A stretch of DNA of 64,000 bases from Desulfonauticus submarinus. Its GTDB lineage: Bacteria > Desulfobacterota > Desulfovibrionia > Desulfovibrionales > Desulfonatronovibrionaceae. Both the position numbers and the translations under genes were made by a program. The notes below the pieces were generated by a model that made no database searches, had not been told where the DNA came from, and saw only the letters and a list, made by a program, of their open reading frames with translations. The stretch lies in contig NZ_FNIN01000001.1 in the NCBI RefSeq assembly GCF_900104045.1, forward strand, positions 248,001-312,000, written 5' to 3'. Below are positions 46,301-54,780 of this stretch, in pieces (the stretch's first letter is position 1; the number at the start of each line of letters is the position of its first letter).

Positions 46301-46672
46301 AGTATGTTCTAAAAAAAATTTTTTTTGGGGAACTCTCCAAAAAAGTAAGGACAATGGAACAAATATGATTTTAAAATGATTATGTTGATTTAAGAATAAA
46401 GAGTAACAAGAATAAAATAAATCAGACCAAAAGTTAGAATTTTGTTTATCATATAAAAAATTAGGGAAAGTTATTATATCTTGTTTTGGATAAAATAAAC
46501 GTCCTAATTCTAAATATTCTTTAAAATTATCTTTAACTAGAAAAATAACATTCTTATTTTTATTATAAAAATAATTAGAAATTTTAATTTGTGTGCAAGG
46601 ACCTGAGTTATAAATATAAATCTCATTATGTTTTATAAGTGAAGACTCTATTTTAGAAGTTATCATAATCAA
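43301..46672 (-). CDS. mfd: Transcription-repair coupling factor Mfd
   Basis: 1123 residues. UvrB-like domains occupy the N-terminus, then the RNA polymerase-interacting CarD-like domain (LEEGDLIVHRDYGVAYFSGL), the RecG-type translocase (Walker A GDVGFGKTEVALRA, LILDEEQRFG, TATPIPRTLQ, QLRGRVGRS) and the TRCF C-terminal domain. It removes stalled RNA polymerase and recruits UvrA. UvrC is encoded further on in this window. Confidence 0.97.
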   Translation of the reverse strand: MIMITSKIESSLIKHNEIYIYNSGPCTQIKISNYFYNKNKNVIFLVKDNFKEYLELGRLFYPKQDIITFPNFLYDKQNSNFWSDLFYSCYSLFLNQHNHFKIIFVPLSLLFWRVPQKKFFLEHTVLLQKGQDILLENFIDTLIKFNYKRVVQVVDKGEFAVRGSVLDIFSPYYEYPIRIDLFGDFIEEIKLFHPISQKSIKEVDEVFIIPFFIKPPEKSIEFKELNQIGETKKDINDYLEKELYFFNFYIKKLCNILDYFNESILFIPTSEELSLNLESYEHKIKEFCRKNCIPFIYTFFQKNEIKQYLSHRKKIFFPSLINSKNSDLTKFKLEEEKIISYDDLFWKPEEKIRPIRTLKHYLVKWIKNYNQVIISFKSEQSRNKFIRTLNSVLPRNIFYKFNQNQRGFYALISPTTKGYILKWENSIVISSDLLLPSAGYRIKKFSGLKSYDDLEEGDLIVHRDYGVAYFSGLKTLSINNLTGEYLVLLYANDDRLYLPVEKVNLIQKYKGPEGVVPPLDKLGGSRWNKVKAAVRKQVEKIAKDLVQIYAYRKIAKRHSYSPLDEDYYEFEANFGFEETPDQAKAIAEVMADMENPIPMDRLVCGDVGFGKTEVALRAAFRAVKDGHQVCVLCPTTILAEQHFHNFKKRMEPFGIRVEVLSRFVASQRQKKIIQELEQGKINIIIGTHRLLSKDVKIPQLALLILDEEQRFGVQHKEKLKKMRKEIDVLTLTATPIPRTLQLSLSGIRSLSVIETPPPERKPVKTQLLEKNFAALKSILEFELDRKGQVFWVHNRVKGLAAVAEKIKKIVPHAKIEIAHGQMLEKDLEQVMHNFYKKNIDILVCTSIIESGLDFPNANTLIVDNAHLFGLGQLYQLRGRVGRSEKQAFAYFLVPSLKELPPKAKKRLQVILSLDYLGAGFRLAMEDLRLRGAGNILGEAQSGQIGKVGLDLFLEMLDDEIKKLQGKVITQKKEPEIEINLSAYIPQNYILDKKERLRYYRLLAKNEDNSFDEVLKEIKDKYGFFPKEFQNFIELIKLKQEARKISISKLSIKNNYYMIKWEAEDFQFDVKKVLAWVEKNNAQLLPSGEIKIYHNKEKCFDSSKIINDFSLIIKNLQESLLCVK

Positions 46673-46705
46673 AAAGTTAAAGCCGCCTTTAAAATAAAGG
46701 CGGCT
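46671..46705 (-). terminator. Intrinsic terminator after cheW
   Basis: An 11-bp perfect stem (46681-46691 with 46695-46705, loop AAA) is followed on the minus strand by TTAACTTTTT. It lies between cheW and the mfd start. Confidence 0.85.
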
Positions 46706-46732
46706 AAAAAAATTATATTCCTATATTTTACT

Positions 46733-47206
46733 TTATACTTGAGATAATTCTTCTTGTTCTTTATGTGTCAATAACTTATCTAAATCTAAAAGGATAAGCA
46801 ATCTATTATCTAATTTGCCAACACCACTTATATATTCGGAGTCAACTCCTGCAACAACAGGAGAAGGAGGCTCTACAGTATCCTTTGGAATACGTAAAAC
46901 TTCGAAAACAGCATCTACAACAAATCCAACTACTGTATTGTTTATTTCTATAACAATTATTCTTGTATTTTTATCATATTCTTTTGCTTTCAATTTAAAC
47001 CTTTTACGCAAATCTAAAATGGGTATTACTTTACCTCTTAAATTAATCACCCCTTCTACAAAATCAGGAGCATTAGGAACCTTTGTTATATTTAACATAC
47101 GGATAATTTCTTGGACCTTTAAAATGTCCACTCCAAATTCCTCTTCTCCTATCCCAAAAGTAACTAATTGCAAAATCTCTTTTTCTCTTTTAGTGTTTTC
47201 TTTCAT
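46733..47206 (-). CDS. cheW: Chemotaxis coupling protein CheW
   Basis: 157 residues, one CheW domain: LVTFGIGEEEFGVDILKVQEII, VINLRGKVIPILDLRKRF and GFVVDAVFEVLRI. It links chemoreceptors to CheA. No other chemotaxis gene is near, and a terminator follows, so it is monocistronic. Confidence 0.95.
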   Translation of the reverse strand: MKENTKREKEILQLVTFGIGEEEFGVDILKVQEIIRMLNITKVPNAPDFVEGVINLRGKVIPILDLRKRFKLKAKEYDKNTRIIVIEINNTVVGFVVDAVFEVLRIPKDTVEPPSPVVAGVDSEYISGVGKLDNRLLILLDLDKLLTHKEQEELSQV

Positions 47207-47277
47207 ATCTCTGACTCCATTTTCTGAAGTATAAAAAAATCAGTTATTTCTTTAGGTTATTAACCGAAAATTAAAAG

Positions 47278-47307
47278 TTGTCAAATTATTCACTCCTTTG
47301 CTATAAC
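47278..47307 (+). promoter_or_regulatory. Candidate promoter of the 72-residue gene
   Basis: TTGTCA (47278-47283) and TATAAC (47302-47307) are 18 bases apart, 32 bases before the start codon. Both boxes match the sigma-70 consensus at five of six positions. Confidence 0.65.
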
Positions 47308-47338
47308 AACTTGAAATTACAAGGAGGGATTATTTTAG

Positions 47339-47557
47339 ATGGGAGAATTTATAACCGAAGAACAAGAATTTAGTTTAGAAGAACAAATAAAATCATTAGG
47401 GGATGAAGAATTATTAGATTTTTGGGAAGAAACCCATTTTTTTAATCAAATAGTAGAAAAAGATATTTCTTTAACCACATTATCTAAAAATAATTATGAA
47501 CGTCTTATTTTAAATGAGTTAAAAATTAGAACTTGTCGAAGGATTTTAAATAAATAG
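47339..47557 (+). CDS. Small acidic protein of unknown function
   Basis: 72 residues, acidic N-terminal half (ITEEQEFSLEEQIKSLGDEE) and a basic C-terminus (IRTCRRILNK), probably helical. A good promoter, AAGGAGG ribosome site and a following terminator support a real single-gene transcript. I do not recognise its family. Confidence 0.7.
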   Translation: MGEFITEEQEFSLEEQIKSLGDEELLDFWEETHFFNQIVEKDISLTTLSKNNYERLILNELKIRTCRRILNK

Positions 47558-47570
47558 AATATAAAATTAA

Positions 47571-47594
47571 AAAAGCCCGCTTTAAGCGGGCTTT
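47571..47594. terminator. Bidirectional intrinsic terminator
   Basis: AAAGCCCGCTT and AAGCGGGCTTT form a perfect inverted repeat between convergent genes (the 72-residue gene and the RRM gene). A/T runs flank it. Confidence 0.92.
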
Positions 47595-47627
47595 CATTGT
47601 GTTTAATTAGTTTTCAAACTAAAAAGA

Positions 47628-47873
47628 TTAGAATTTTTTAGGACGAGCGTGGTTTACCTTTAAATTACGACCTCCAAATTCAGTGCCATCTAAGGCAAGG
47701 GCCTCATCACCACCACTACTCATTTCCACAAAACCAAAACCTCTTGACCTTCCTGTTTCCCTATCAGTAATAATTTTTACTGAAGAAACTTCTCCATACT
47801 GGGCAAATAGGTCAAACAATTCTTGTTCTGTGGTCCTCCAAGGCAAATTTCCTACATACAAATTAGCAGACAT
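47628..47873 (-). CDS. RRM-type RNA-binding protein
   Basis: 81 residues from the ATG at 47873. RNP2 LYVGNL and RNP1 RGFGFVEM are intact, giving one RNA recognition motif with a short basic tail (NHARPKKF). Such single-RRM proteins are often cold-induced. I chose the ATG 9 bases after GGAG; an upstream in-frame TTG at 47888 would add five residues and overlap that ribosome site. A structured leader precedes it. Confidence 0.93.
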   Translation of the reverse strand: MSANLYVGNLPWRTTEQELFDLFAQYGEVSSVKIITDRETGRSRGFGFVEMSSGGDEALALDGTEFGGRNLKVNHARPKKF

Positions 47874-47909
47874 AAAACAAAACTCCAAAAAAACTAAAAC
47901 GTTTACCTT

Positions 47910-47961
47910 TTTTCGCTGCTTAACTCACCCTTTGAGTTAGAAAAAAACCTCTCAGCGAAAA
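47910..47961 (-). promoter_or_regulatory. Nested-hairpin leader of the RRM gene
   Basis: A 9-bp perfect outer stem (47910-47918 with 47953-47961) encloses a 7-bp hairpin (47921-47927 with 47933-47939, loop of five). It lies 37 bases before the start codon, inside the probable 5' untranslated region. Confidence 0.6.
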
Positions 47962-48035
47962 CTCTTTTTTAGAAATGACATGTTTTCATAATTATGGCAA
48001 GCTTTTTATTAAAAAAAATTTTAATCTCATTAATT

Positions 48036-49289
48036 TTATTTTATTCGCCAAATTTTGGCCCCTACTTTAGAAAGCTTTTGTTCTATTTTTTCATATCCTC
48101 TATCTAAGTGATATACTCTATGAATCTCTGTAACTCCTCTCGCAGCTAAACCAGCTAAAACTAAACTGGCACTTGCTCGTAAGTCTGATGCCATTACAGG
48201 AGCACCCCTTAAAAAAGAAACTCCTCTAATCAAAGCTGTATCTCCGCTCAGTTTAATATTCGCCCCAAGACGCACTAATTCTAAAACATGCATAAATCTA
48301 TTTTCAAATATAGTTTCTTTTATCATTCCGCTTCCCTTTGCCACACACATTAAAGCCATTATTTGAGCTTGCATATCTGTAGGAAATCCAGGATAAGGAG
48401 CAGTTATTACATCAATTCCTTGAATATCTGTAGATTCCAAAATCTGAACTATCTTTTTCTCACTATCTACACTGCATTTTACTCCCATTTCTTTAAGTTT
48501 AGTAATAACAGCATCTAATTCTTCTACAGGACAGTTCGTAATTGTTATCTCTCCTCTAGTAATTGCTCCTGCTATCATATAAGTACCTGCTTCTATTCTA
48601 TCTGGCATGACTTCATATTTTATTCCTTTGAGTTTATTAACTCCTTGAATTTTAATTATACTTGTACCATGGCCTTGAATTTTTGCTCCTGCTTCAATTA
48701 AAAAATTAGCTAAATCAATAATTTCTGGTTCTTTAGCTGCATTTTCTAAAATTGTCTCTCCTTCAGCTAAGCAAGCTGCCATTAATAAATTTTCTGTTCC
48801 GCCAACTGTAGGAAAATCAAAATAAATATGAGTTCCCTTTAATTTGGAGCAGGTACCAATAATATATCCCTGTTCCAATTGAAAACTGGCCCCCATTTTT
48901 TCAAGCCCTTTTAAATGTAAGTCCACAGGCCTAGAGCCAATTGCACACCCTCCTGGTAAGGCAACCTTTGCCTTTCCCAACACTGCCAACAAAGGCCCTA
49001 AACACAAAATAGAAGCCCTCATTGTCCGCACTAAATCATAAGGAGCTTCGGGCTGAATTTTTGAAGCACAAACTTTTATAATTCCTCTATTTTTATTTAC
49101 CTTGCAGCCTAAATATTCGAGAAGTTTTAATGTAGTATTAATGTCCCTAAGATTAGGTACATTATACAAAGTAGTCTCTTGCGAGAGCATTAAACAAGCC
49201 ATTAAAATAGGTAAGGAGGCATTTTTAGAGCCACTAACCTGAATCTCTCCATAAAGAGGACGTCCACCTTCTACTAACAACTTATCCAT
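48036..49289 (-). CDS. murA: UDP-N-acetylglucosamine 1-carboxyvinyltransferase
   Basis: 417 residues. It makes enolpyruvyl-UDP-GlcNAc, the first committed peptidoglycan step. The PEP-binding Cys is present in [17 protein letters not shown], with [11 protein letters not shown] at the N-terminus and [14 protein letters not shown] near the end. The active-site Cys means the fosfomycin-sensitive form. Single gene with its own promoter. Confidence 0.97.
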   Translation of the reverse strand: MDKLLVEGGRPLYGEIQVSGSKNASLPILMACLMLSQETTLYNVPNLRDINTTLKLLEYLGCKVNKNRGIIKVCASKIQPEAPYDLVRTMRASILCLGPLLAVLGKAKVALPGGCAIGSRPVDLHLKGLEKMGASFQLEQGYIIGTCSKLKGTHIYFDFPTVGGTENLLMAACLAEGETILENAAKEPEIIDLANFLIEAGAKIQGHGTSIIKIQGVNKLKGIKYEVMPDRIEAGTYMIAGAITRGEITITNCPVEELDAVITKLKEMGVKCSVDSEKKIVQILESTDIQGIDVITAPYPGFPTDMQAQIMALMCVAKGSGMIKETIFENRFMHVLELVRLGANIKLSGDTALIRGVSFLRGAPVMASDLRASASLVLAGLAARGVTEIHRVYHLDRGYEKIEQKLSKVGAKIWRIK

Positions 49290-49336
49290 AAAATTTTTCT
49301 CCTATTGCTAGAATAAAAAAGACTTGACTTGTCACG

Positions 49337-49365
49337 TCTATATAAGGCATTTGTAGTTTATGCAA
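49337..49365 (-). promoter_or_regulatory. Candidate murA promoter
   Basis: On the minus strand TTGCAT (49360-49365) and TATAGA (49337-49342) are separated by exactly 17 bases, 48 bases before the murA start. Confidence 0.55.
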
Positions 49366-49374
49366 TTACTAAAT

Positions 49375-49504
49375 TACGCTACGGACAAATTTAATTTTCC
49401 CTTTTTTGCCTTTTTTAACTTTAATAAATATTATATGTCCGTGGCGTAGAAGAGATAATATAAAAAAAACAAAGCCACGGACCTAAAAGTTCGTGGCTTT
49501 TTTT
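49375..49504 (+). promoter_or_regulatory. Attenuator-like leader before the phenylacetate-CoA ligase gene
   Basis: Four segments can pair in mutually exclusive ways. Segment 1 (49375-49387) pairs with segment 2 (49436-49448) over 13 positions with one G-U. Segment 2 (49437-49445) pairs perfectly with segment 3 (49474-49482) over 9. Segment 3 (49471-49482) pairs with segment 4 (49489-49500) over 12 (one G-U), followed by a T run to 49504, a full intrinsic terminator. The 1:2 fold allows termination; the 2:3 fold prevents it. No known riboswitch class was recognised. Confidence 0.65.
49471..49504 (+). terminator. Intrinsic terminator in the paaK leader
   Basis: A 12-bp stem with loop CTAAAA and T run, 29 bases before the start codon of the ligase gene. 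No plus-strand gene lies upstream for it to end, which supports a regulatory role. Confidence 0.85.
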
Positions 49505-49532
49505 ATAACCAACAACTAAAAGGGGTGGGAAG

Positions 49533-50837
49533 ATGTTATATGATGTAGAGCGTGAAACCATGCCAAGAGATGAACTCGAATCTTTGCAACTTAAAAGATT
49601 AAAGTATTTGGTGGAAAAAGTTTATCACAACGTTCCTTTTTACAAAAAACGCTTTGATGAACTAGATCTAAAACCCGAGCACATTAAAACCTTATCAGAT
49701 TTAAAATACTTACCTTTTACGGAAAAACAAGATTTAAGAAATAACTATCCTTTTGGACTTTTTGCAGTGCCCAAAGAAAATGTAGTAAGAGTGCATGCAT
49801 CTTCAGGAACCACTGGTAAAGCTACTGTAGTTGGATATACTAAAAGAGATATATCCATTTGGGCGAATCTTATGGCCAGATCATTTGTTGCCACAGGTGT
49901 AACAAGGCGAGACATTGTTCACAATGCCTATGGATATGGATTATTTACTGGTGGCCTTGGAATGCATTATGGAGCAGAAACTTTAGGCGCTACGATTGTT
50001 CCTATTTCTGGAGGAGGAACAAAACGCCAAGTTATGTTAATGAAAGATTTTGGTTCTACTGTACTTTGCTGTACTCCTTCTTATAGTCTATATTTATATG
50101 AAACAGCTCTAGCTCAAGGTATTGATATAGATAGTTTAAAATTAAGAATAGGCATTTTTGGAGCAGAACCATGGACAGAAAAAATGCGCTTAGAAATAGA
50201 AAAAAAGTTTAAAATTAAAGCATTAGATATTTATGGTCTTTCTGAAATTCTAGGCCCTGGTGTAGCTATTGAATGTGAAACAGAACAACATGGTCTACAT
50301 ATATGGGAAGACCATTTCCTCATCGAAATTATAAACCCTGAAACAGGAGAACAACTTCCTTTAGGAGAAACAGGTGAGCTAGTAATAACCACTCTAACTA
50401 AAGAAGCTCAGCCCTTAATTAGATATAGAACCAGAGACATTACTTCTATCATTCCTATCCCATGTAAATGTGGTCGAACACATTATCGTATAGAACGATT
50501 AAAAGGACGTAGTGATGATATGCTAATTATCCGAGGAGTAAACGTGTTCCCATCTCAAATAGAAAGTATCTTATTAGAGACTGAGGGATTAACCCCTCAT
50601 TATCAAATCATTGTAAAACGAGAGGGAGCTTTAGATGTTTTAGAAATTCAAGTAGAAGTAGATGAAAAAATATTTTCAGATGAAATAAAACACTTACAAA
50701 GATTAGAAAGGAAATTAATTCAAACTATTAAAGAATTTTTAGGTGTAAGTACAAGAGTAAAATTGGTCGAGCCTCAATCTATTACTCGCTCAGAAGGTAA
50801 GGCAAAACGAGTCATAGACTTACGTAAACAATCTTAG
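49533..50837 (+). CDS. paaK: Phenylacetate-CoA ligase family enzyme
   Basis: 434 residues, the usual PaaK length. The adenylate-forming motifs are [18 protein letters not shown] and [12 protein letters not shown], followed by a C-terminal domain with [20 protein letters not shown]. It activates an aryl acid to its CoA thioester with ATP. In anaerobes this gene pairs with an ACT protein and commonly serves aromatic amino acid degradation through aryl-acetates (linked to indolepyruvate oxidoreductases). Start is preceded by AGGGGTGGGAAG. Confidence 0.92.
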   Translation: MLYDVERETMPRDELESLQLKRLKYLVEKVYHNVPFYKKRFDELDLKPEHIKTLSDLKYLPFTEKQDLRNNYPFGLFAVPKENVVRVHASSGTTGKATVVGYTKRDISIWANLMARSFVATGVTRRDIVHNAYGYGLFTGGLGMHYGAETLGATIVPISGGGTKRQVMLMKDFGSTVLCCTPSYSLYLYETALAQGIDIDSLKLRIGIFGAEPWTEKMRLEIEKKFKIKALDIYGLSEILGPGVAIECETEQHGLHIWEDHFLIEIINPETGEQLPLGETGELVITTLTKEAQPLIRYRTRDITSIIPIPCKCGRTHYRIERLKGRSDDMLIIRGVNVFPSQIESILLETEGLTPHYQIIVKREGALDVLEIQVEVDEKIFSDEIKHLQRLERKLIQTIKEFLGVSTRVKLVEPQSITRSEGKAKRVIDLRKQS

Positions 50838-50846
50838 GAGGTAAAA

Positions 50847-51278
50847 ATGAAAGTAGAACAAATTTCTGTATTTTTAGAAAACAGAGCTGGTAGATTAGAA
50901 GAAGTAACCAAAATATTAGCTGAGGCGAAAATAAATATAAGAGCTTTATCTCTAGCAGATACTTCTGACTTTGGCATCTTAAGACTAATAGTAACAGACA
51001 ACAATAAAGCTAAACAGGTATTAAAAGAAAATGGGTTTACTGTAGGAAAAACTAATGTAGTAGCTGTAGAAGTAGATGACAGACCAGGAGGATTATATAA
51101 TATTTTATCTATTTTAAGTAAAAATAAAGTAAATGTTGAATATATGTATGCCTTTGTTCAACAAAGTGGTAAAAATGCTGTCTTGATTTTTAGATTTGAT
51201 AGAACAGATGATGCAATCAAAATACTAAGTGAAAATAATATTAAGATTATACCAGGAAAGGAATTATACAATATATAA
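50847..51278 (+). CDS. Tandem ACT-domain amino acid-binding protein
   Basis: 143 residues with two ACT domains ([19 protein letters not shown] and [19 protein letters not shown]). ACT domains bind small ligands, mostly amino acids. It lies 9 bases after the ligase gene and is probably cotranscribed, so it may sense an aromatic amino acid for that pathway. Confidence 0.92.
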   Translation: MKVEQISVFLENRAGRLEEVTKILAEAKINIRALSLADTSDFGILRLIVTDNNKAKQVLKENGFTVGKTNVVAVEVDDRPGGLYNILSILSKNKVNVEYMYAFVQQSGKNAVLIFRFDRTDDAIKILSENNIKIIPGKELYNI

Positions 51279-51296
51279 AATAATACCTTAAATACA

Positions 51297-53081
51297 TTAA
51301 GATTTATAAAGACAACTTTTTACTTTATTAAATTGTTTATAAAAATAAAGTGCCTTTTGAGGCCCAATACCGTTTACTTTTTGTAAATCTTGCGGACTAG
51401 CATTTAAAATATTTTCTAATGTTTTAAATTTCTGCCATAAATTTAAAGCAGTATTGGGCCCTATTCCTTTTACTTTCAAAAGGATATCGTCAATTTTCTC
51501 TTTGGAATATTTTTTAGTTTGAGCTTGCAAAACAAATCTATGAGCTTCATCCCTTAGGCTTTGTAAAAACAATAATAAATCATTTTTTAATTCAAGATGG
51601 TCCTGCTCATATTTAGAATAAATTTTATCATCTAAATTACCTAATCTTCTACTTGAACCTTTAGCAATAGCTAATACTTCAATATCCTTAGGAGCTTGTA
51701 TTTCTTTAAGTACCTTTAAAAAATATTGCAGATGCCCTTTTCCCCCATCGATTAAAAATAAATCTGGCCATGTTTTTTTTTCTTTCTTTTTTTGTAAAAA
51801 AAGCTTATATGGTAGAAAATCATTTCCATTTATATTATCAAATTTAAACAATCTATATTCATCTCTAATAAACTTATTACCTTTAAAAACAATAGAAGCT
51901 AAATATGTATATTGACCATAAAAATGAGAAATATCTATAGCTTCTATGCTATATATCTTTTTATCTGCAAAAATAAAGTTTAGTAAATCACAATCATATA
52001 ACTTAATTTTTTGTTTAAAATTGAAATAAATATTTTTTTTAGCAATATCTAATAACGATAAGATATCTTTATTTTTAGGTAACATAATTTTTACATCTTT
52101 ATTAAATTTATATTTAAAAAAATTAACAATATTTTTACTATCTATATGTTCTGAAACAACTATTTTTGCAGGTAACTGTTGTTTAAATAAATAAAATTGG
52201 CTTAAAATAAAAAACCACAGTTCATTTTTATCTTTTAAAATGATATTAGAAAAATTAAAGTTATCTTTATCTATAACTCTTCCCTCTCTAACATATAATA
52301 TACTCAAGTATATATTTTCTTTATGTATTTTTAAATAAAAAACATCTATAGATTCGTTTTTAAAATAAACTACCACTTGTTTTTCCAAACTACTAGAAAT
52401 AGCCTGAATTTGATCACGTAACAAAGCAGCCCTTTCAAAATCAAAATTATTAGCATAATTCCACATTTGTTTTTCTAATAAACTTATTAAATCTCTTTTT
52501 TCTCCTTTTAAAAAAAGTTCAACTTTTCTCACTTCTTCCCAATATTTTTTTTCATCTACCTTATAACAACATGGAGCAAAACAACGTTGTAAATGATACT
52601 GAAGACAAGGACGAACTCTATTTTTAAAATTTTTATTATTACATTTTTTTAATTTAAAAATTTTATTAATAATCCTCATTGTCTCTCTAGCTTTATATGC
52701 AGAAGTAAAAGGTCCAAATACAATATCATCTTTGGAAAATCTTCTCGAAATTTTTAAAGATGGATATTTTTCTTTTTTATTTAAAACAAATAACAAATAC
52801 TGTTTATCATCTCTAAAATAAACATTATATTTTGGTTTATATTTTTTTATTAAATTAGATTCTAAAATCAATGCTTCTTTTTCTGAATTAGTGATAATAA
52901 AATCTATATTTTTTACTTTAGACACCATCTTTTTGACTTTTAAATCATTCTGACTTCTAAAATAGCTACTTATTCTTTTATATAAATTTTTTGCCTTTCC
53001 TACATAAATAATCCTATCATTTTCATCTTTCATTAAATAAACACCGGGTTCTTTTGGGACATTACATGTTAACTTGTTCAT
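51297..53081 (-). CDS. uvrC: Excinuclease ABC subunit C
   Basis: 594 residues. GIY-YIG nuclease at the N-terminus (PGVYLMKDENDRIIYVGKA), UVR motif (NFDFERAALLRDQIQAI), RNase H-like second nuclease domain with IDISHFYG and LIDGGKGHL, and C-terminal HhH pair (VKGIGPNTALNLW, VNGIGPQKAL). It makes both incisions in nucleotide excision repair. Confidence 0.96.
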   Translation of the reverse strand: MNKLTCNVPKEPGVYLMKDENDRIIYVGKAKNLYKRISSYFRSQNDLKVKKMVSKVKNIDFIITNSEKEALILESNLIKKYKPKYNVYFRDDKQYLLFVLNKKEKYPSLKISRRFSKDDIVFGPFTSAYKARETMRIINKIFKLKKCNNKNFKNRVRPCLQYHLQRCFAPCCYKVDEKKYWEEVRKVELFLKGEKRDLISLLEKQMWNYANNFDFERAALLRDQIQAISSSLEKQVVVYFKNESIDVFYLKIHKENIYLSILYVREGRVIDKDNFNFSNIILKDKNELWFFILSQFYLFKQQLPAKIVVSEHIDSKNIVNFFKYKFNKDVKIMLPKNKDILSLLDIAKKNIYFNFKQKIKLYDCDLLNFIFADKKIYSIEAIDISHFYGQYTYLASIVFKGNKFIRDEYRLFKFDNINGNDFLPYKLFLQKKKEKKTWPDLFLIDGGKGHLQYFLKVLKEIQAPKDIEVLAIAKGSSRRLGNLDDKIYSKYEQDHLELKNDLLLFLQSLRDEAHRFVLQAQTKKYSKEKIDDILLKVKGIGPNTALNLWQKFKTLENILNASPQDLQKVNGIGPQKALYFYKQFNKVKSCLYKS

Positions 53082-53097
53082 GATAAATACGAAACAT

Positions 53098-53844
53098 CTA
53101 TTTGAATAAACTTTGAATTTTTTTTCTATGATCTCTATAAATTATGTTCAATAAGGAATTAATTTTCTTGATCAATTTTTTATTTAGAGAAGGAATATCT
53201 GGATATTCCTTTAATTCAAACTCCGATAAACTTAATTTATTAAATTTAAAATCATTATCTATATCATAAACAAACATTGAACCAGTTACATTACTTTTGT
53301 CTAAAGATGTAATAGATGAAGAAATTTCTTTAGAAAATTGTAAAAATTTACTTGGAGAATAATATGTATTTATTTCATCAATTTTTTTATTAATCTGTTT
53401 TATAATTTTAATTAATAGATAATAGTTAAATGATATCTTTTTTATTTTTTTTTCTTTATCATATATTTCTTCACCATATTTATATATTTCTATCTTTTTA
53501 AACAATACATTATAATAATAAAAAAAACATTTTTTATATTTTGATTTTAAAAATAAAGAAAAAGGACAGGCTGATATTTTTTTTATTTCTACATTAAAAG
53601 AACCTAGATCTACCCCTAAAATATCAGAAAATTTCATCCAATTTTCTTGAGTTATTACCATTAATTGAATAATATTTTTAACATCTTCTATTTGTTTTGC
53701 TTTTAATTTTAATTCTTCTATTTTATTTTTAATAAATTCTATTTCCGTTTCTAAACGACTCCTTCTTCCAAAAAAATTATCTGCAGAGTCTTTTAATATG
53801 CCAAAAATAAGTTCTTTATTTAAATCTTCTGTATTGGTACTCAT
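53098..53844 (-). CDS. Protein of unknown function upstream of uvrC
   Basis: 248 residues, very Lys/Ile-rich, no signal peptide. The first 60 residues are a likely coiled coil (FGRRSRLETEIEFIKNKIEE). Later text shows no motif I recognise. It precedes uvrC by 16 bases and is probably cotranscribed. Lineage-specific protein is the best description. Confidence 0.6.
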   Translation of the reverse strand: MSTNTEDLNKELIFGILKDSADNFFGRRSRLETEIEFIKNKIEELKLKAKQIEDVKNIIQLMVITQENWMKFSDILGVDLGSFNVEIKKISACPFSLFLKSKYKKCFFYYYNVLFKKIEIYKYGEEIYDKEKKIKKISFNYYLLIKIIKQINKKIDEINTYYSPSKFLQFSKEISSSITSLDKSNVTGSMFVYDIDNDFKFNKLSLSEFELKEYPDIPSLNKKLIKKINSLLNIIYRDHRKKIQSLFK

Positions 53845-53886
53845 TTTTTCTTGCCAACTTAACCATTTTGGATAAAAATAGATTAC

Positions 53887-54081
53887 ATGTCCAATAAAAC
53901 TAAAAAAAAGAAGCTACCACCATTTTGTCCTTATTGCAAAAATGTTTTAAAACTAAAACCATCTTGAAAAAAAATATATCTTTATTGCAAGGTCTGCAAT
54001 AAATACTTTGATATTTCTAAAAATACAATATCAGATATTTTAGAAGAACATCTAGCCAATATCCCCTGTGATCGTTTATAA
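53887..54081 (+). pseudogene. Small zinc-ribbon protein gene with in-frame TGA
   Basis: Reading from ATG 53887 gives a 64-codon frame with Cys pairs CPYC and CKVC, interrupted by TGA at codon 27 (53965-53967) in the context KPS-stop-KKIYLYC. The frame and the second Cys pair continue intact to TAA at 54079-54081. A Trp at the stop (TGG to TGA) would give the expected small zinc ribbon. It may be a recent nonsense mutation, a recoded stop or a sequence error. No GC-rich hairpin follows the TGA, so a selenocysteine signal is not apparent. Confidence 0.7.
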
Positions 54082-54124
54082 TTTACTTGCACCTTTTAAA
54101 ACTAACTGTTAATCTTTACTAATT

Positions 54125-54766
54125 ATGGAATCACTTTATTCTAGTTTACGAGAGCTATCTATTTTTATTTTTCCACTAATTTTAGGTATCACTCTTCACG
54201 AAGTTGGCCATGGATATGTAGCTTATCTTTTAGGTGATCCCACAGCTAAAAATGCTGGGCGTTTGACCTTAAATCCACTTAAACACTTAGATCCTATAGG
54301 CCTTCTAGTTCTTATAGTAACAAGAACCATTGGCTGGGCTAAACCAGTACCTATAAATCCTAACTATTTTAAAAATTTAAAACAAGGACTTTTACTAGTC
54401 TCCATAGCAGGACCTTTAGTAAACTTCTTTTTAGCTCTTGTTTTCTGGCTTATTTTTAAACTTAGTATTTTTTTTAATCCATTTGGAATATCTTTTGGAC
54501 AAGTATATATAGTATATCCTGTTTATCAAATATCTGCTGCAGGAGTAATCGTAAATATTATTTTAGGAGTTTTTAATCTTATCCCTATTCCTCCTCTTGA
54601 TGGAAGTAAAGTTGTAGCTTATTTTCTACCCTCTTCTTGGCTACCTAAATATTTAGGATTAGAAAAATACGGGTTTTTTATTATTCTCTTATTTGTATTT
54701 ACTGGCCTTTTAAATGGTTTTTTAGAAAATACTTTAAACATTATCTATAAATATATTCTAAGTTAA
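54125..54766 (+). CDS. Site-2 protease family (M50) membrane metalloprotease
   Basis: 213 residues with about five membrane helices. Zinc motif HEVGH (LHEVGHGYVAYLLGD) and the second motif NLIPIPPLDGSKV (Asp ligand) are intact. It cleaves substrates within the membrane; the target is unknown. It lies 14 bases before trpS, an arrangement common in this lineage. Confidence 0.92.
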   Translation: MESLYSSLRELSIFIFPLILGITLHEVGHGYVAYLLGDPTAKNAGRLTLNPLKHLDPIGLLVLIVTRTIGWAKPVPINPNYFKNLKQGLLLVSIAGPLVNFFLALVFWLIFKLSIFFNPFGISFGQVYIVYPVYQISAAGVIVNIILGVFNLIPIPPLDGSKVVAYFLPSSWLPKYLGLEKYGFFIILLFVFTGLLNGFLENTLNIIYKYILS

Positions 54767-54780
54767 AGGAGTAATTTTGT

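Noticed and set aside
49375-49504. 6S RNA or a known riboswitch
   Set aside because: Length and layout do not fit 6S RNA, and no conserved riboswitch core was recognised; attenuator-like leader is the more careful name.
53965-53967. Selenocysteine codon in the zinc-ribbon gene
   Set aside because: The bases after TGA are A/T-rich with no bacterial SECIS-like stem-loop, and Trp fits the position.
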